Source: Candidatus Desulfaltia bathyphila
GTDB lineage: Bacteria > Desulfobacterota > Desulfobacteria > Desulfobacterales > ETH-SRB1
Direction: 5' to 3'
DNA length: 36,807 bases
Assembly (NCBI GenBank): GCA_014381545.1
Contig: JACNLL010000047.1
Span: 1-36,807, forward strand
Part shown: positions 27,252 through 35,963 of the stretch, in pieces
Layout of the letters: each line of letters begins with the position of its first letter
How positions within the stretch are numbered: position 1 is the stretch's first letter
The notes under the pieces: model-generated
Database searches by the model: none
Told to the model about the DNA's origin: nothing
Seen by the model: the letters and a program-made list of their open reading frames with translations, nothing else
Program-made: the position numbers and the translations under genes

Positions 27252-28337
27252 TTGATCGGCACAGTGGAAAAAAAACTTGCATTCTGGACCGTAAGGGAGG
27301 AACTTAGCCAGGCAAACAGATTAAGGCGCTCATATTACGAGCTTTTGAGAGATGAGCTTGATCAATTTCTGATCCAGTATGGCCTAATAAATTCCTATAC
27401 AAATTTTACCAACAAAAAACTTCCTTATCCCTTTGTTGAAAAACGGGAACTCAAACCACGCGCTCGCATCCCGGATATTGAATACGAATGCCAGAATACC
27501 TTTCTTGTAATCTTTATCGAAGACACACTACCTGCAACCCACAAGAAATATATTAGATTCTTTGATGTTAACAAAACCACAAAGGCTAATTTACTTCTCT
27601 CCAAGACCCTTCCTCTTTCAAAAAAGTTTGACAGGAATCAAAAACACTTAGAGTCTGTCCATTTTTTTAATTTTTTAAAGGTTCTTCTTCCGCTCGATTA
27701 TGCCCTTCTTCTTCAAAGGAATCCGGCCAGCAAGGCCAGAGACCGATATGATCTTTCCCACTTTCATGTTAGAATAGACTGGCCGATTGCTGAGGCCGCA
27801 GAAGATCTTGCGCAAAGTATTCGATATATATCAAAGGATCTTTATGAAAAAGGGGATAAATACGCTGAAGATATACAGAAAAAGTTTTTCGGATATTACG
27901 GACTCCCTGTAATGTCCGGAGGAAGAAGAACGGCAGCCATAGTGGCGGCCCAGTATTTGAAAAGGCTCCCGTGTATCTCAACCGTGTACGCAGGAAGCAG
28001 TGAATCAAGAGCTCTTATACGCATTTCTGAAAGGGGAACCTCTAAATCGGTCCTAATTAAGCTCACAGAGGAAGAGATGAAACAGACTGCAGAGGATAAT
28101 AATCTTGCGTTGCAGACTTTCAAGAAGAACTATATGATTTCCCGAAACAAAAAGAACGGTGTGTTTATTTTCCAGACCACCTATTCATTTACAGAACATG
28201 CCAAACCGCCTGATGACGGCAAACTGAGAGAACTTATCCCTGATCTTTATATGCTGACGGTCAGCGGCCAGCATATACTTCCAAAACCCGGCGTGTGGAA
28301 GTATCCCCTCCTTTCGTTAAATATTATTTATTCATAA
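27252..28337 (+). CDS. Uncharacterised protein, about 361 aa; start codon uncertain (TTG/GTG)
   Basis: Long single ORF with soluble, balanced composition; no family recognised. Confidence 0.7.
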   Translation: MIGTVEKKLAFWTVREELSQANRLRRSYYELLRDELDQFLIQYGLINSYTNFTNKKLPYPFVEKRELKPRARIPDIEYECQNTFLVIFIEDTLPATHKKYIRFFDVNKTTKANLLLSKTLPLSKKFDRNQKHLESVHFFNFLKVLLPLDYALLLQRNPASKARDRYDLSHFHVRIDWPIAEAAEDLAQSIRYISKDLYEKGDKYAEDIQKKFFGYYGLPVMSGGRRTAAIVAAQYLKRLPCISTVYAGSSESRALIRISERGTSKSVLIKLTEEEMKQTAEDNNLALQTFKKNYMISRNKKNGVFIFQTTYSFTEHAKPPDDGKLRELIPDLYMLTVSGQHILPKPGVWKYPLLSLNIIYS

Positions 28338-28393
28338 GTAACCGCTCACGGTTTACAACTGTGAGCTGTGAACCGACAACCGTGAACGGTTAC
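28338..28393. repeat. Inverted repeat GTAACCGCTCACGG...CCGTGAACGGTTAC between convergent genes
   Basis: Arms are near-perfect reverse complements; same family as 5536 and 34866. Confidence 0.8.
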
Positions 28394-28401
28394 ATTCATA
28401 A

Positions 28402-28860
28402 TTAATCTATATCCTTCATCATTGCTATTTCATCACAATCCGGGAACTTAATGCACAGCAGGCAGTCCCCCCAGATTTTAAGCGGGAGCTTAGATCTCTC
28501 TATTTCCACAAAACCGTATTTCTTAAAAAATTCAGGCTGGTAGGTAAGAGTAAATACCTTTTTCATATTATATGATTTTGCCTCGGAAAGGGCTGCTTCT
28601 GTGAGCGTTGAGCCGATATTTTTACCAGTGTGCTCAGGCTGAACCGCTAACGACCGTATTTCCGCCAAGTCCTCCCAGCAAAATTGCAAAGCACAGCAAC
28701 CCAGAACTTTATTTTCCTGATTATCCACGTATACCGAAAAATCCCTGAGATGATCATAAAGTTCACTTAAAGGCCGAGATAGAAGTTCTCCTTTTTTTCC
28801 GTATTCATTAAGAAGCCGGTGTATAGCTTTTATGTCATCTATTTTCGCTTTTCGAATCAT
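28402..28860 (-). CDS. GNAT N-acetyltransferase, short N-acetylglutamate-synthase-like
   Basis: MIRKAKIDDIKAIHRLLNEYGKKGELLSRPLSELYDHLRDF, LAVQPEHTGKNIGSTL, YQPEFFKKYGFVEIERSKLPLKIWGDCLLCIKFPDCDE. Confidence 0.85.
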   Translation of the reverse strand: MIRKAKIDDIKAIHRLLNEYGKKGELLSRPLSELYDHLRDFSVYVDNQENKVLGCCALQFCWEDLAEIRSLAVQPEHTGKNIGSTLTEAALSEAKSYNMKKVFTLTYQPEFFKKYGFVEIERSKLPLKIWGDCLLCIKFPDCDEIAMMKDID

Positions 28861-28912
28861 AATAATTTACATACCATCATTGTTGATTAAATCAAGCAGG
28901 AAAGTCGCAAAC

Positions 28913-29644
28913 TCAATTATGATTAAAAACATATCCTACTGACCTAACACTCTTAAAATATACAGGCTTCTTTGGATCGTCCTCAAAATATTTTCGAAAC
29001 CGCACAATAAAATTGTCCACTGTCCGTGTTGTAGTTCCTCTGGCATATCCCCACCCTATTTCCAGCAACCTGCCTCTTGAAAGAGGTTTTCCCTCGTTGG
29101 CTATAAAAAGTTTTAAAAGCTTTACCTCCTGCCCTGTCAGCTTAACCTTGCCGCATTTACAATAAGTGATTGATGTTTCAAAATCGATCCGGTTGCCGCC
29201 AAAATTATAAGTCTGCATTGAGATAGAAAAATCGGTTTTGCTTATATCCTCGCCGCCACGATGCCATGACGCCCTGACTAAAAGACGCTCTACCCTCATC
29301 AAAAATTCCTCAAGGTTGAACGGCTTTGAAAGATAATCATCCACACCGTAAGAAAACCCTTTTATCTTATCATCAGGGGATCCTTTAGCCGACAGAATCA
29401 AAATCGGAATTCGCTCATCCTCAAGACGAATATTTTGAAGCACAGACAGCCCATCAATATCCGGCAGCATTATATCTAAAATAATCAGAGCAGGCATCCA
29501 CCTTTTCCATTCTTGCAAGCCTGAAACTCCGTCACCAGCTATCTTTACATCATATCCCTGAAACGACAGATTTAATTTCAAACCCTCCGCTATATGCTTT
29601 TCATCTTCGATTACCAGAATCCGTTTTTTATCGCTATCTTTCAT
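28913..29644 (-). CDS. OmpR/PhoB-family response regulator
   Basis: RILVIEDEKHIAEG, MPALIILDIMLPDIDG, ILSAKGSPDDKIKGFSYGVDDYLSKPF, winged-helix C-terminus. Start trimmed to MKDSDKKRILV. Confidence 0.93.
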   Translation of the reverse strand: MKDSDKKRILVIEDEKHIAEGLKLNLSFQGYDVKIAGDGVSGLQEWKRWMPALIILDIMLPDIDGLSVLQNIRLEDERIPILILSAKGSPDDKIKGFSYGVDDYLSKPFNLEEFLMRVERLLVRASWHRGGEDISKTDFSISMQTYNFGGNRIDFETSITYCKCGKVKLTGQEVKLLKLFIANEGKPLSRGRLLEIGWGYARGTTTRTVDNFIVRFRKYFEDDPKKPVYFKSVRSVGYVFNHN

Positions 29645-30632
29645 AATCCCTAATCCCTGATAAATTGAAGGTAAAGGCCGATCCCTTTCCTGTTCCTTTG
29701 CTTTCAGCAATTACCTTTCCCTTATGAATGCGAGCTATGTTCTGCACCAGATATAGCCCAAGCCCGCTGCCCCTAAGTGATATATTATCCGGACTGTTAG
29801 CCCGATAAAATTTTTTGAAGATTTTTTTGATCTCTCTTTTTTCAATTCCAATACCGTTATCTTCAAACCGGATATTTAACTTGCCTTTATTAACTGCAAA
29901 AGAAATATCAATTATTGGTTTCTTAGACCTGTTATATTTGATAGCGTTAGTCATAAGGTTCATCAAGAGCATTTCAAATAAAGACAGATTAATACGACAT
30001 AGAAAAGACCGGCCTAAAGGATTATGAATCTTGACTTCACAACCCCTGAAAAGGTGAATGTTGTTTTTATAAAACCGCTCAATTGTTTGAACAAGATCCA
30101 ATATCGCAAACTCCCTTCCATAGCTCTTGCTCTCAATTCCGGCAAGATTCAAGATTCGGCTAATATTATCAGAAAGCTGGGTAACATCCTGAATCATATA
30201 ACCTATATATTTTAACCGATCCTCCCTTGAAAGCTCATGTTTTTCAAATGTTTCAAGATACAATTTTAAAGAAGTAACAGGGGTTTTCAGCTCATGAGTA
30301 AAATTGTTGATAAAGTTGCGCTGCGTCCTGTAAAGTTGCAATGCCTTATGATGATATACAAAGATAATAAATATCCCCATCAAGATAATCCCGACAAGTA
30401 TCGAAAGTACCATAATTACCACCCAGGTCTGAGATTCCAGAACCTGTTCGGGATCGAGATTTAACTCCAGCACAACCTTCTTTAAACCCGCGCTTACCTC
30501 CATATACCAGTAAATATACAAAAAAAGAGACAAGGCCAGGGCCACGATAGAAAATATTAAAATAAGGATGGGATGAAAAAACCACTTTGATCGATACATA
30601 GGCTGTCTTGTGTAAAACTTTTGTAAAACCAA
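29634..30632 (-). CDS. Membrane sensor histidine kinase
   Basis: Two TMs, H-box NFTHELKTPVTSLKLYLETF, N-box NLMTNAIKYNRS, DNGIGIEKRE, GSGLGLYLVQNIARIHKG; 3' end overlaps the RR gene. Confidence 0.93.
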   Translation of the reverse strand: MVLQKFYTRQPMYRSKWFFHPILILIFSIVALALSLFLYIYWYMEVSAGLKKVVLELNLDPEQVLESQTWVVIMVLSILVGIILMGIFIIFVYHHKALQLYRTQRNFINNFTHELKTPVTSLKLYLETFEKHELSREDRLKYIGYMIQDVTQLSDNISRILNLAGIESKSYGREFAILDLVQTIERFYKNNIHLFRGCEVKIHNPLGRSFLCRINLSLFEMLLMNLMTNAIKYNRSKKPIIDISFAVNKGKLNIRFEDNGIGIEKREIKKIFKKFYRANSPDNISLRGSGLGLYLVQNIARIHKGKVIAESKGTGKGSAFTFNLSGIRDYER

Positions 30633-30728
30633 AAAAACTACTGTAATTTAATTAACTTTTTTGTAATACTTTAATATTAATGAATTCGTAAAAGGTCAAA
30701 CTCTCAGGTATCAGGGATCATATAATAT

Positions 30729-32585
30729 ATGCAAAATTATTACCACACATTTCATATTCCTGTTATGGGCACAGGACATTCAGTCGACACCCCTATCCGT
30801 GTTGCCCCATTTGGCATTACCTCTGTAATTTCTCTCGTAGATGATATTTTACTTGAAAAAATCAGAAAATATTACTGCGATATGTATTCAATGCAGTATC
30901 ACAGGATTCTTAAGAATGCAAAGGATGGCAGGGCAAGACGGATTACAGCCTATCTTGAAACAGTCGGCAAGATAGTTCAGATTAAAATGGAGAATATCAA
31001 AGAACAGCCTTTTTTTAAAAAAAACGACAAAACAAAATACTTTGAGCTTCTGCCTGATAAATCCCGGCTAAAAACTGAATACAACAAACTTCTAAAAATG
31101 AAGGCCGGACTTAAAAGAAATGTACTGGCAAAAGATTTGACCAATAGAATGCGGCCCGGCTCTATCGACGTCAACATTATGGTTAAACTTGACCGGATTT
31201 ATCATGACAATATCCTCCCTATTTCTGATGAATTCAGCGATGCCAAAACAGCGCTTAGAGGATATGCCGACAGCAGCCTCGAGTCAGCCATCATATTTTC
31301 AGCGGGCATCAATCAACGTTTGTTCGATTATATGACCCGTTTTAAGGAGTTTTACAGAAACAAAACAGGTAAAATCAAAAAGAAAATAATTCTAAAGGTC
31401 AGCGATTTCCGCTCAGCCCTTATCCAGGGCAAGTTTTTGGCAAAAAAAGGGTTGGAAGTATATGAATTCCGAATTGAATCAGGGCTTAATTGCGGAGGTC
31501 ATGCCTTTGCTTCAAACGGAATTTTACTTCCCAGTCTTTTAAAGGAATTCAAAGAAAAACGTGACGGCCTCACGGCAAAATTCCTGCCCCTGATACAAAA
31601 ATATTACAAAAAAATGGGCTGGAAATATCCTGAAAAGGCTTTAAGCACCAGACCGGTTATTACCGTCCAGGGCGGAATCGGCACTAACGGCGAAGACCGC
31701 AGGCTCAGAGAGCAGTTTGGAATGGATCTTACAGGCTGGGCCAGCCCTTTTTTGCTGGTTCCTGAAACCACCTGCATAGATGCCCCCACACGTGAGCTTC
31801 TAAGACAGGCCGGCAAAGAGGATCTTTATCTGAGCGACATCTCACCCATTGAAATCCCCTTTAATAATATACACAAATGCGGATCTGAAATCTGGACAAA
31901 GAAAAGAGTCGCAAAGGGAAAGCCAGGCTCCCCATGCGCCAAGGGTTTTCTTGTATCTAATACCGAGTTCACAAAACAGCCAATCTGTCTTGCCTCCAGT
32001 CAGTATCAGAAAATGAAGCTAAAGGAAATAAAGAATATGGAGATTTCTGCCAAAGAAAAGGAAAGGCTGATCCAAAAAGTTGTTGAAAAAACATGTCTAT
32101 GTGATCATCTGGGGAATGGAGCCCTTATCGCTTTAGGAATCGCCGGTAAAAAGAGTTCGCCTCAGTCAATATGCCCGGGGCCCAATATTGCCTGGTATAA
32201 CAGATTATATTCGCTTAGAGAGATGGTAAGCCATATTTACGGAAGAGGTCGATCGCTGGTTCCATCAAAACGGCCGCACATGTTTGCCGCTGAGATAGTG
32301 ATGTATGTGGACTATTTTGAAAAACTGATAACTCATAACGCCTACACCCAGATCGAAATAAAAAGACTGCGTGAGTTTAAAGACAATCTTGAACAGGGAA
32401 TGGATATTTGCCTTGATATTGCCAAAATGAATCCGTATCATGGAGAAAATTTGGCGTCCATTCCTCCATGCGTTGAAGAGCAAAGAAAACGCTTGATAGT
32501 TATCTATGCCTCTTTTAAAAAAAATAACATAATAACAATTACGCAAAAGCATAAGGATAACACACCCGCAATGATGGCTTTGTAA
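30729..32585 (+). CDS. Large uncharacterised protein (618 aa)
   Basis: Single ORF; GTGHSVDTPIRVAPFGITSVISLVDD N-terminus; GGIGTNGEDRRLREQFGMDLTGWASPFLLVPETTCIDAPTRELLRQAG core; many Cys and His. No characterised family recognised. Confidence 0.8.
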   Translation: MQNYYHTFHIPVMGTGHSVDTPIRVAPFGITSVISLVDDILLEKIRKYYCDMYSMQYHRILKNAKDGRARRITAYLETVGKIVQIKMENIKEQPFFKKNDKTKYFELLPDKSRLKTEYNKLLKMKAGLKRNVLAKDLTNRMRPGSIDVNIMVKLDRIYHDNILPISDEFSDAKTALRGYADSSLESAIIFSAGINQRLFDYMTRFKEFYRNKTGKIKKKIILKVSDFRSALIQGKFLAKKGLEVYEFRIESGLNCGGHAFASNGILLPSLLKEFKEKRDGLTAKFLPLIQKYYKKMGWKYPEKALSTRPVITVQGGIGTNGEDRRLREQFGMDLTGWASPFLLVPETTCIDAPTRELLRQAGKEDLYLSDISPIEIPFNNIHKCGSEIWTKKRVAKGKPGSPCAKGFLVSNTEFTKQPICLASSQYQKMKLKEIKNMEISAKEKERLIQKVVEKTCLCDHLGNGALIALGIAGKKSSPQSICPGPNIAWYNRLYSLREMVSHIYGRGRSLVPSKRPHMFAAEIVMYVDYFEKLITHNAYTQIEIKRLREFKDNLEQGMDICLDIAKMNPYHGENLASIPPCVEEQRKRLIVIYASFKKNNIITITQKHKDNTPAMMAL

Positions 32586-32586
32586 A

Positions 32587-33999
32587 ATGAAGATAGCCCT
32601 TGCTCATTATCATCTTAAAACCGGCGGGGTGACAACTGTCTTAAGGCAACAGATTGAAGCTGTCAAAAACGATTGTGAAATTCTTGTTCTTACGGGAGAA
32701 CTCCCTGATTCCCCCTTCCCTGCCGATATAAAACATATCCCTGGACTTGCTTATTACGGCAGGTCATCCCAAAAAATATTTAATCCAAAAAAGGTCGCGG
32801 AATCAATAATCAAGGCAATCCATTCAAAGTGGAAAGAGGGATGCAACATTCTGCATGTTCATAATCCCTTGCTTGCCAAAAATAAAATTTTCTTAAAAAT
32901 TTTACACGAGCTGCGGAAAAGGGAAATCAGGCTTTTTTTGCAGATCCATGATTTTGCGGAAGACGGCCGTCCATTATCATACTTTAATGAGGATGAATAT
33001 GTGCCTGACTGCCATTACGGGGTAATAAATTCTCGCGATTACGAGATGCTGCTTAAGGCAGGTTTAAAAAAGAAAGGTCTGCACAAGATTTTCAACACAA
33101 TAAAACCTTTCGAGTTTAAAAAAAAAGCTGCAAAAGCAGAAAACTTTGTTCTATATCCGATTCGCGCCATTAGAAGGAAAAATATCGGCGAAGCAATTCT
33201 TTTATCTTTGTTTTTCAAAAATAATGAAGCTCTTTTTATAACGCAACCGCCAAACAGCCCGATTGACATCATAAGTTATAAAGGATGGAAAAGATTTGCA
33301 GAAGAAAACAGCCTTGATGTGGTGTTTGAGGCTGGATTAAAATATGATTTTGAAAAGCTTGTACTTGCCGCAAGATTTCTTATTACAACAAGCATAACAG
33401 AAGGATTCGGCTTTTCATTTCTTGAACCATGGACAGCTAAAAAAATACTTTGCGGAAGAAAGCTTCCGGATATATGTTATGATTTCGAACAAAATGGAAT
33501 TAAGCTCGATCATCTTTATACAAAACTGCTTGTTCCTGTAAAATGGATCGACAAAAAAGATCTTTACGAAAGATGGAGGGCATCTGTTTTAAAGGCCTGC
33601 TCTTTGTTTAATTACAAAATTGATAATAACAATATTGAAAAGGGTTTCTCTGCAATAACTAACAATAATAATATTGATTTTGGGTTGTTAGACGAATCTT
33701 TTCAAAAGCAGATAATCTCCTGTGTACTCTCGGACAAAAAGAATGCAAACAGGCTACTGTCCCTTAATCCGTATCTTTCATACATAGGAGAAATAAAAAA
33801 TAAAGAGGACTTGATACAAAATAATATGAAAGCTGTGCTTGGTAATTATAATAATAGAATATATAAGAAAAAGCTTTTTGAGATTTACTCAAATGTATGC
33901 AAAAATCCGGTTAGACAGAGGATAGATAAAAAGATTCTCCTTTCAGAATTTTTGAATCTGCAAAAATTCAGCCTCCTTAAATGGGGCAATTATGTTTAA
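32587..33999 (+). CDS. GT4-type glycosyltransferase-like protein
   Basis: HYHLKTGGVTTVLRQQIEAV N-terminus and EX7E-type motif EGFGFSFLE. Confidence 0.75.
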   Translation: MKIALAHYHLKTGGVTTVLRQQIEAVKNDCEILVLTGELPDSPFPADIKHIPGLAYYGRSSQKIFNPKKVAESIIKAIHSKWKEGCNILHVHNPLLAKNKIFLKILHELRKREIRLFLQIHDFAEDGRPLSYFNEDEYVPDCHYGVINSRDYEMLLKAGLKKKGLHKIFNTIKPFEFKKKAAKAENFVLYPIRAIRRKNIGEAILLSLFFKNNEALFITQPPNSPIDIISYKGWKRFAEENSLDVVFEAGLKYDFEKLVLAARFLITTSITEGFGFSFLEPWTAKKILCGRKLPDICYDFEQNGIKLDHLYTKLLVPVKWIDKKDLYERWRASVLKACSLFNYKIDNNNIEKGFSAITNNNNIDFGLLDESFQKQIISCVLSDKKNANRLLSLNPYLSYIGEIKNKEDLIQNNMKAVLGNYNNRIYKKKLFEIYSNVCKNPVRQRIDKKILLSEFLNLQKFSLLKWGNYV

Positions 34000-34857
34000 T
34001 AACAAGCTTATATCACAATATATAGTCCCCCTTTCCCCTATTCCGACCACACTTCGCCAGAGCGGAAACTTAAAAAAAAGATCAAATGCATGATGTTTGA
34101 TGTTTACGGCACACTATTTATCAGCGGATCCGGTGACATCGGCATCGCAAAGAAAAAGTCCCCGGAAGCATACGAACAAGCATACGAAGAAACATACGAA
34201 CTGGAACAATTGCTGATTGAATTCAAAATAAGAAAAACCCCTAAAGCTGTTTTGAATGATTTTTTCGCAGGTATTGAAAAAAAACACGACAAACTGAGAA
34301 AACAGGGAATTGACTTCCCGGAAGTCGAGATAGACCGCATATGGATGAGCATTCTGAAAAATAATGACTTGGTCACAGTCAGAAAATTTGCGGTTAGGTT
34401 TGAAATGATCGTAAATCCTGTATATCCGATGCCGAATCTTGAAGAGATGCTTTCTGCCTGCAAAAAATCAAAAATACTGCTCGGCATTATCTCTAATGCT
34501 CAGTTCTATACATCCTGTCTGTTTGAGTGGCTCTTGGATTCAAACCTGGAAAAGCTCGGATTTCATCCTGATCTAATCCTCTTTTCATATAAATCAGGCC
34601 ACGCAAAACCATCGCCATTTATGTTTCAATCAGCACTTGAAAGGCTTAAACGTTTAAATGTTCCTGCTAACTCAGCCCTTTACATAGGCAATGATATGCT
34701 AAACGATATTTACCCTGCAAAAAAGACCGGATTTAACACAGCCCTTTTTGCAGGAGATACAAGATCTTTAAGGCTCAGAAAAGATGTTACGGAATGTAAA
34801 ACCTTATCTCCAGATCTTGTAATAACCGATCTAATCCAACTTCTCGACTATATATAA
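33992..34857 (+). CDS. HAD-family hydrolase; intact downstream ORF from 34090, apparent native start at 33992 in another frame
   Basis: MMFDVYGTLFISGSGDIG, GIISNAQFYTSCLFEWLLD, SGHAKPSPFMFQSALERL, YIGNDMLNDIYPAKKTGFNTALFAGD. Upstream reading MFNNKLISQYIVPLSPIPTTLRQSGNLKK joins by -1 at the A8 run 34072-34079. Confidence 0.75.
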
Positions 34858-34865
34858 AATATGGG

Positions 34866-34902
34866 GTAACCGTTCACGGTTTACAGTTATCGGTTCACGG
34901 TT
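34866..34902. repeat. GTAACCGTTCACGG...TCGGTTCACGGTT repeat between convergent genes
   Basis: Same family as 5536 and 28338; shorter copy. Confidence 0.65.
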
Positions 34903-34951
34903 GGATAGTGGGTTATGCTAATTTAAAAAAAATGATGACCATTCTTATTTT

Positions 34952-35527
34952 TTAAAACGGTTGCAAAAGAGCGCTGACAGCCTTTTTTACATCTTTGAGG
35001 ACTGTTGGATGTTTTTCCATATCTCCTGGATTCGATATTCGCCTGTATGTAAGACTTCCATAATAGCTGGCGCCAACAGCATCGAAAAAATATTTTGCGG
35101 TCAGGTGTACTCCATCAAACAGGTTTTTCCCCTTTGAAGCTCCAAGTGCTAACAAAAACCCGCGCCTGAATTTTTGGCCCGGGTCACTCAGTTTCAGCAA
35201 ATATTTTCTTGCCCAAAATACCTGGCATCTGTCGATGAGCGCCTTAAGCTGAGCAGTGGTATGGTAAAAAAATATCGGGGTCGCAGCTACAATAACGTCC
35301 GCTTTACGCAGCAGTGGATATATTTCATTCTTCATGTCGTCATCAATAGGACAAAACCCTTTTTTTGAACACACAGTATATTCTCTGCAAGGGATAATGT
35401 TTTTTTTGTCCACTTCAATAACATGTGTCTGAGCGCCAAGTTTTTTTGCTTCACGCATAAAGACAGACAGCAGAAAGGCTGTGTTCCCTTTTTCCCGTGG
35501 GCTTCCCTGTAAACCGAGCACCATCAT
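34952..35527 (-). CDS. NADPH-dependent FMN reductase / flavodoxin-like fold protein
   Basis: VLGLQGSPREKGNTAFLLSVFM, IIPCREYTVCSKKGFCPIDDDM, ATPIFFYHTTAQLKALIDRCQVFW. Confidence 0.9.
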   Translation of the reverse strand: MMVLGLQGSPREKGNTAFLLSVFMREAKKLGAQTHVIEVDKKNIIPCREYTVCSKKGFCPIDDDMKNEIYPLLRKADVIVAATPIFFYHTTAQLKALIDRCQVFWARKYLLKLSDPGQKFRRGFLLALGASKGKNLFDGVHLTAKYFFDAVGASYYGSLTYRRISNPGDMEKHPTVLKDVKKAVSALLQPF

Positions 35528-35630
35528 AATATAAAAATCCTTGCTTTAAGAGTATACCTTGAATAAAAAAGAAATGATTTCACAAATTGTAATATTTTGG
35601 CATTATTCAAAATAAGGATAAACAATTAAA

Positions 35631-35963
35631 ATGGCAACAGAAAAAGATGTTGTGCTTATATATTCGGAAGACACACCGCTTACCTTTGCAAGAATAGAGG
35701 AAATATTACCGGATATAAAACCAAACTGGTATCATGTAAAGTTGCTTATTCTCCAGATACCCCTTCAGCCTGTCACATGGATTTTAAGAGATTCATATCT
35801 TAATGGTGAAGAATTTACAATGGATGGGAGAAAAGTACGTTTGGAGCTGATAGAATGCCCGGAAATTGCTGAAAAACCTGACGTGCATGAAGAAAAGGGC
35901 CGGATATCCCGGGGCTCAAAAAAAGGAAATGTAATATTGCTGAAAAATCGAAAGAAGGTATGA
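35631..35963 (+). CDS. Hypothetical protein (110 aa)
   Basis: Overlaps the downstream gene start (ATGA); no family recognised. Confidence 0.6.
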   Translation: MATEKDVVLIYSEDTPLTFARIEEILPDIKPNWYHVKLLILQIPLQPVTWILRDSYLNGEEFTMDGRKVRLELIECPEIAEKPDVHEEKGRISRGSKKGNVILLKNRKKV

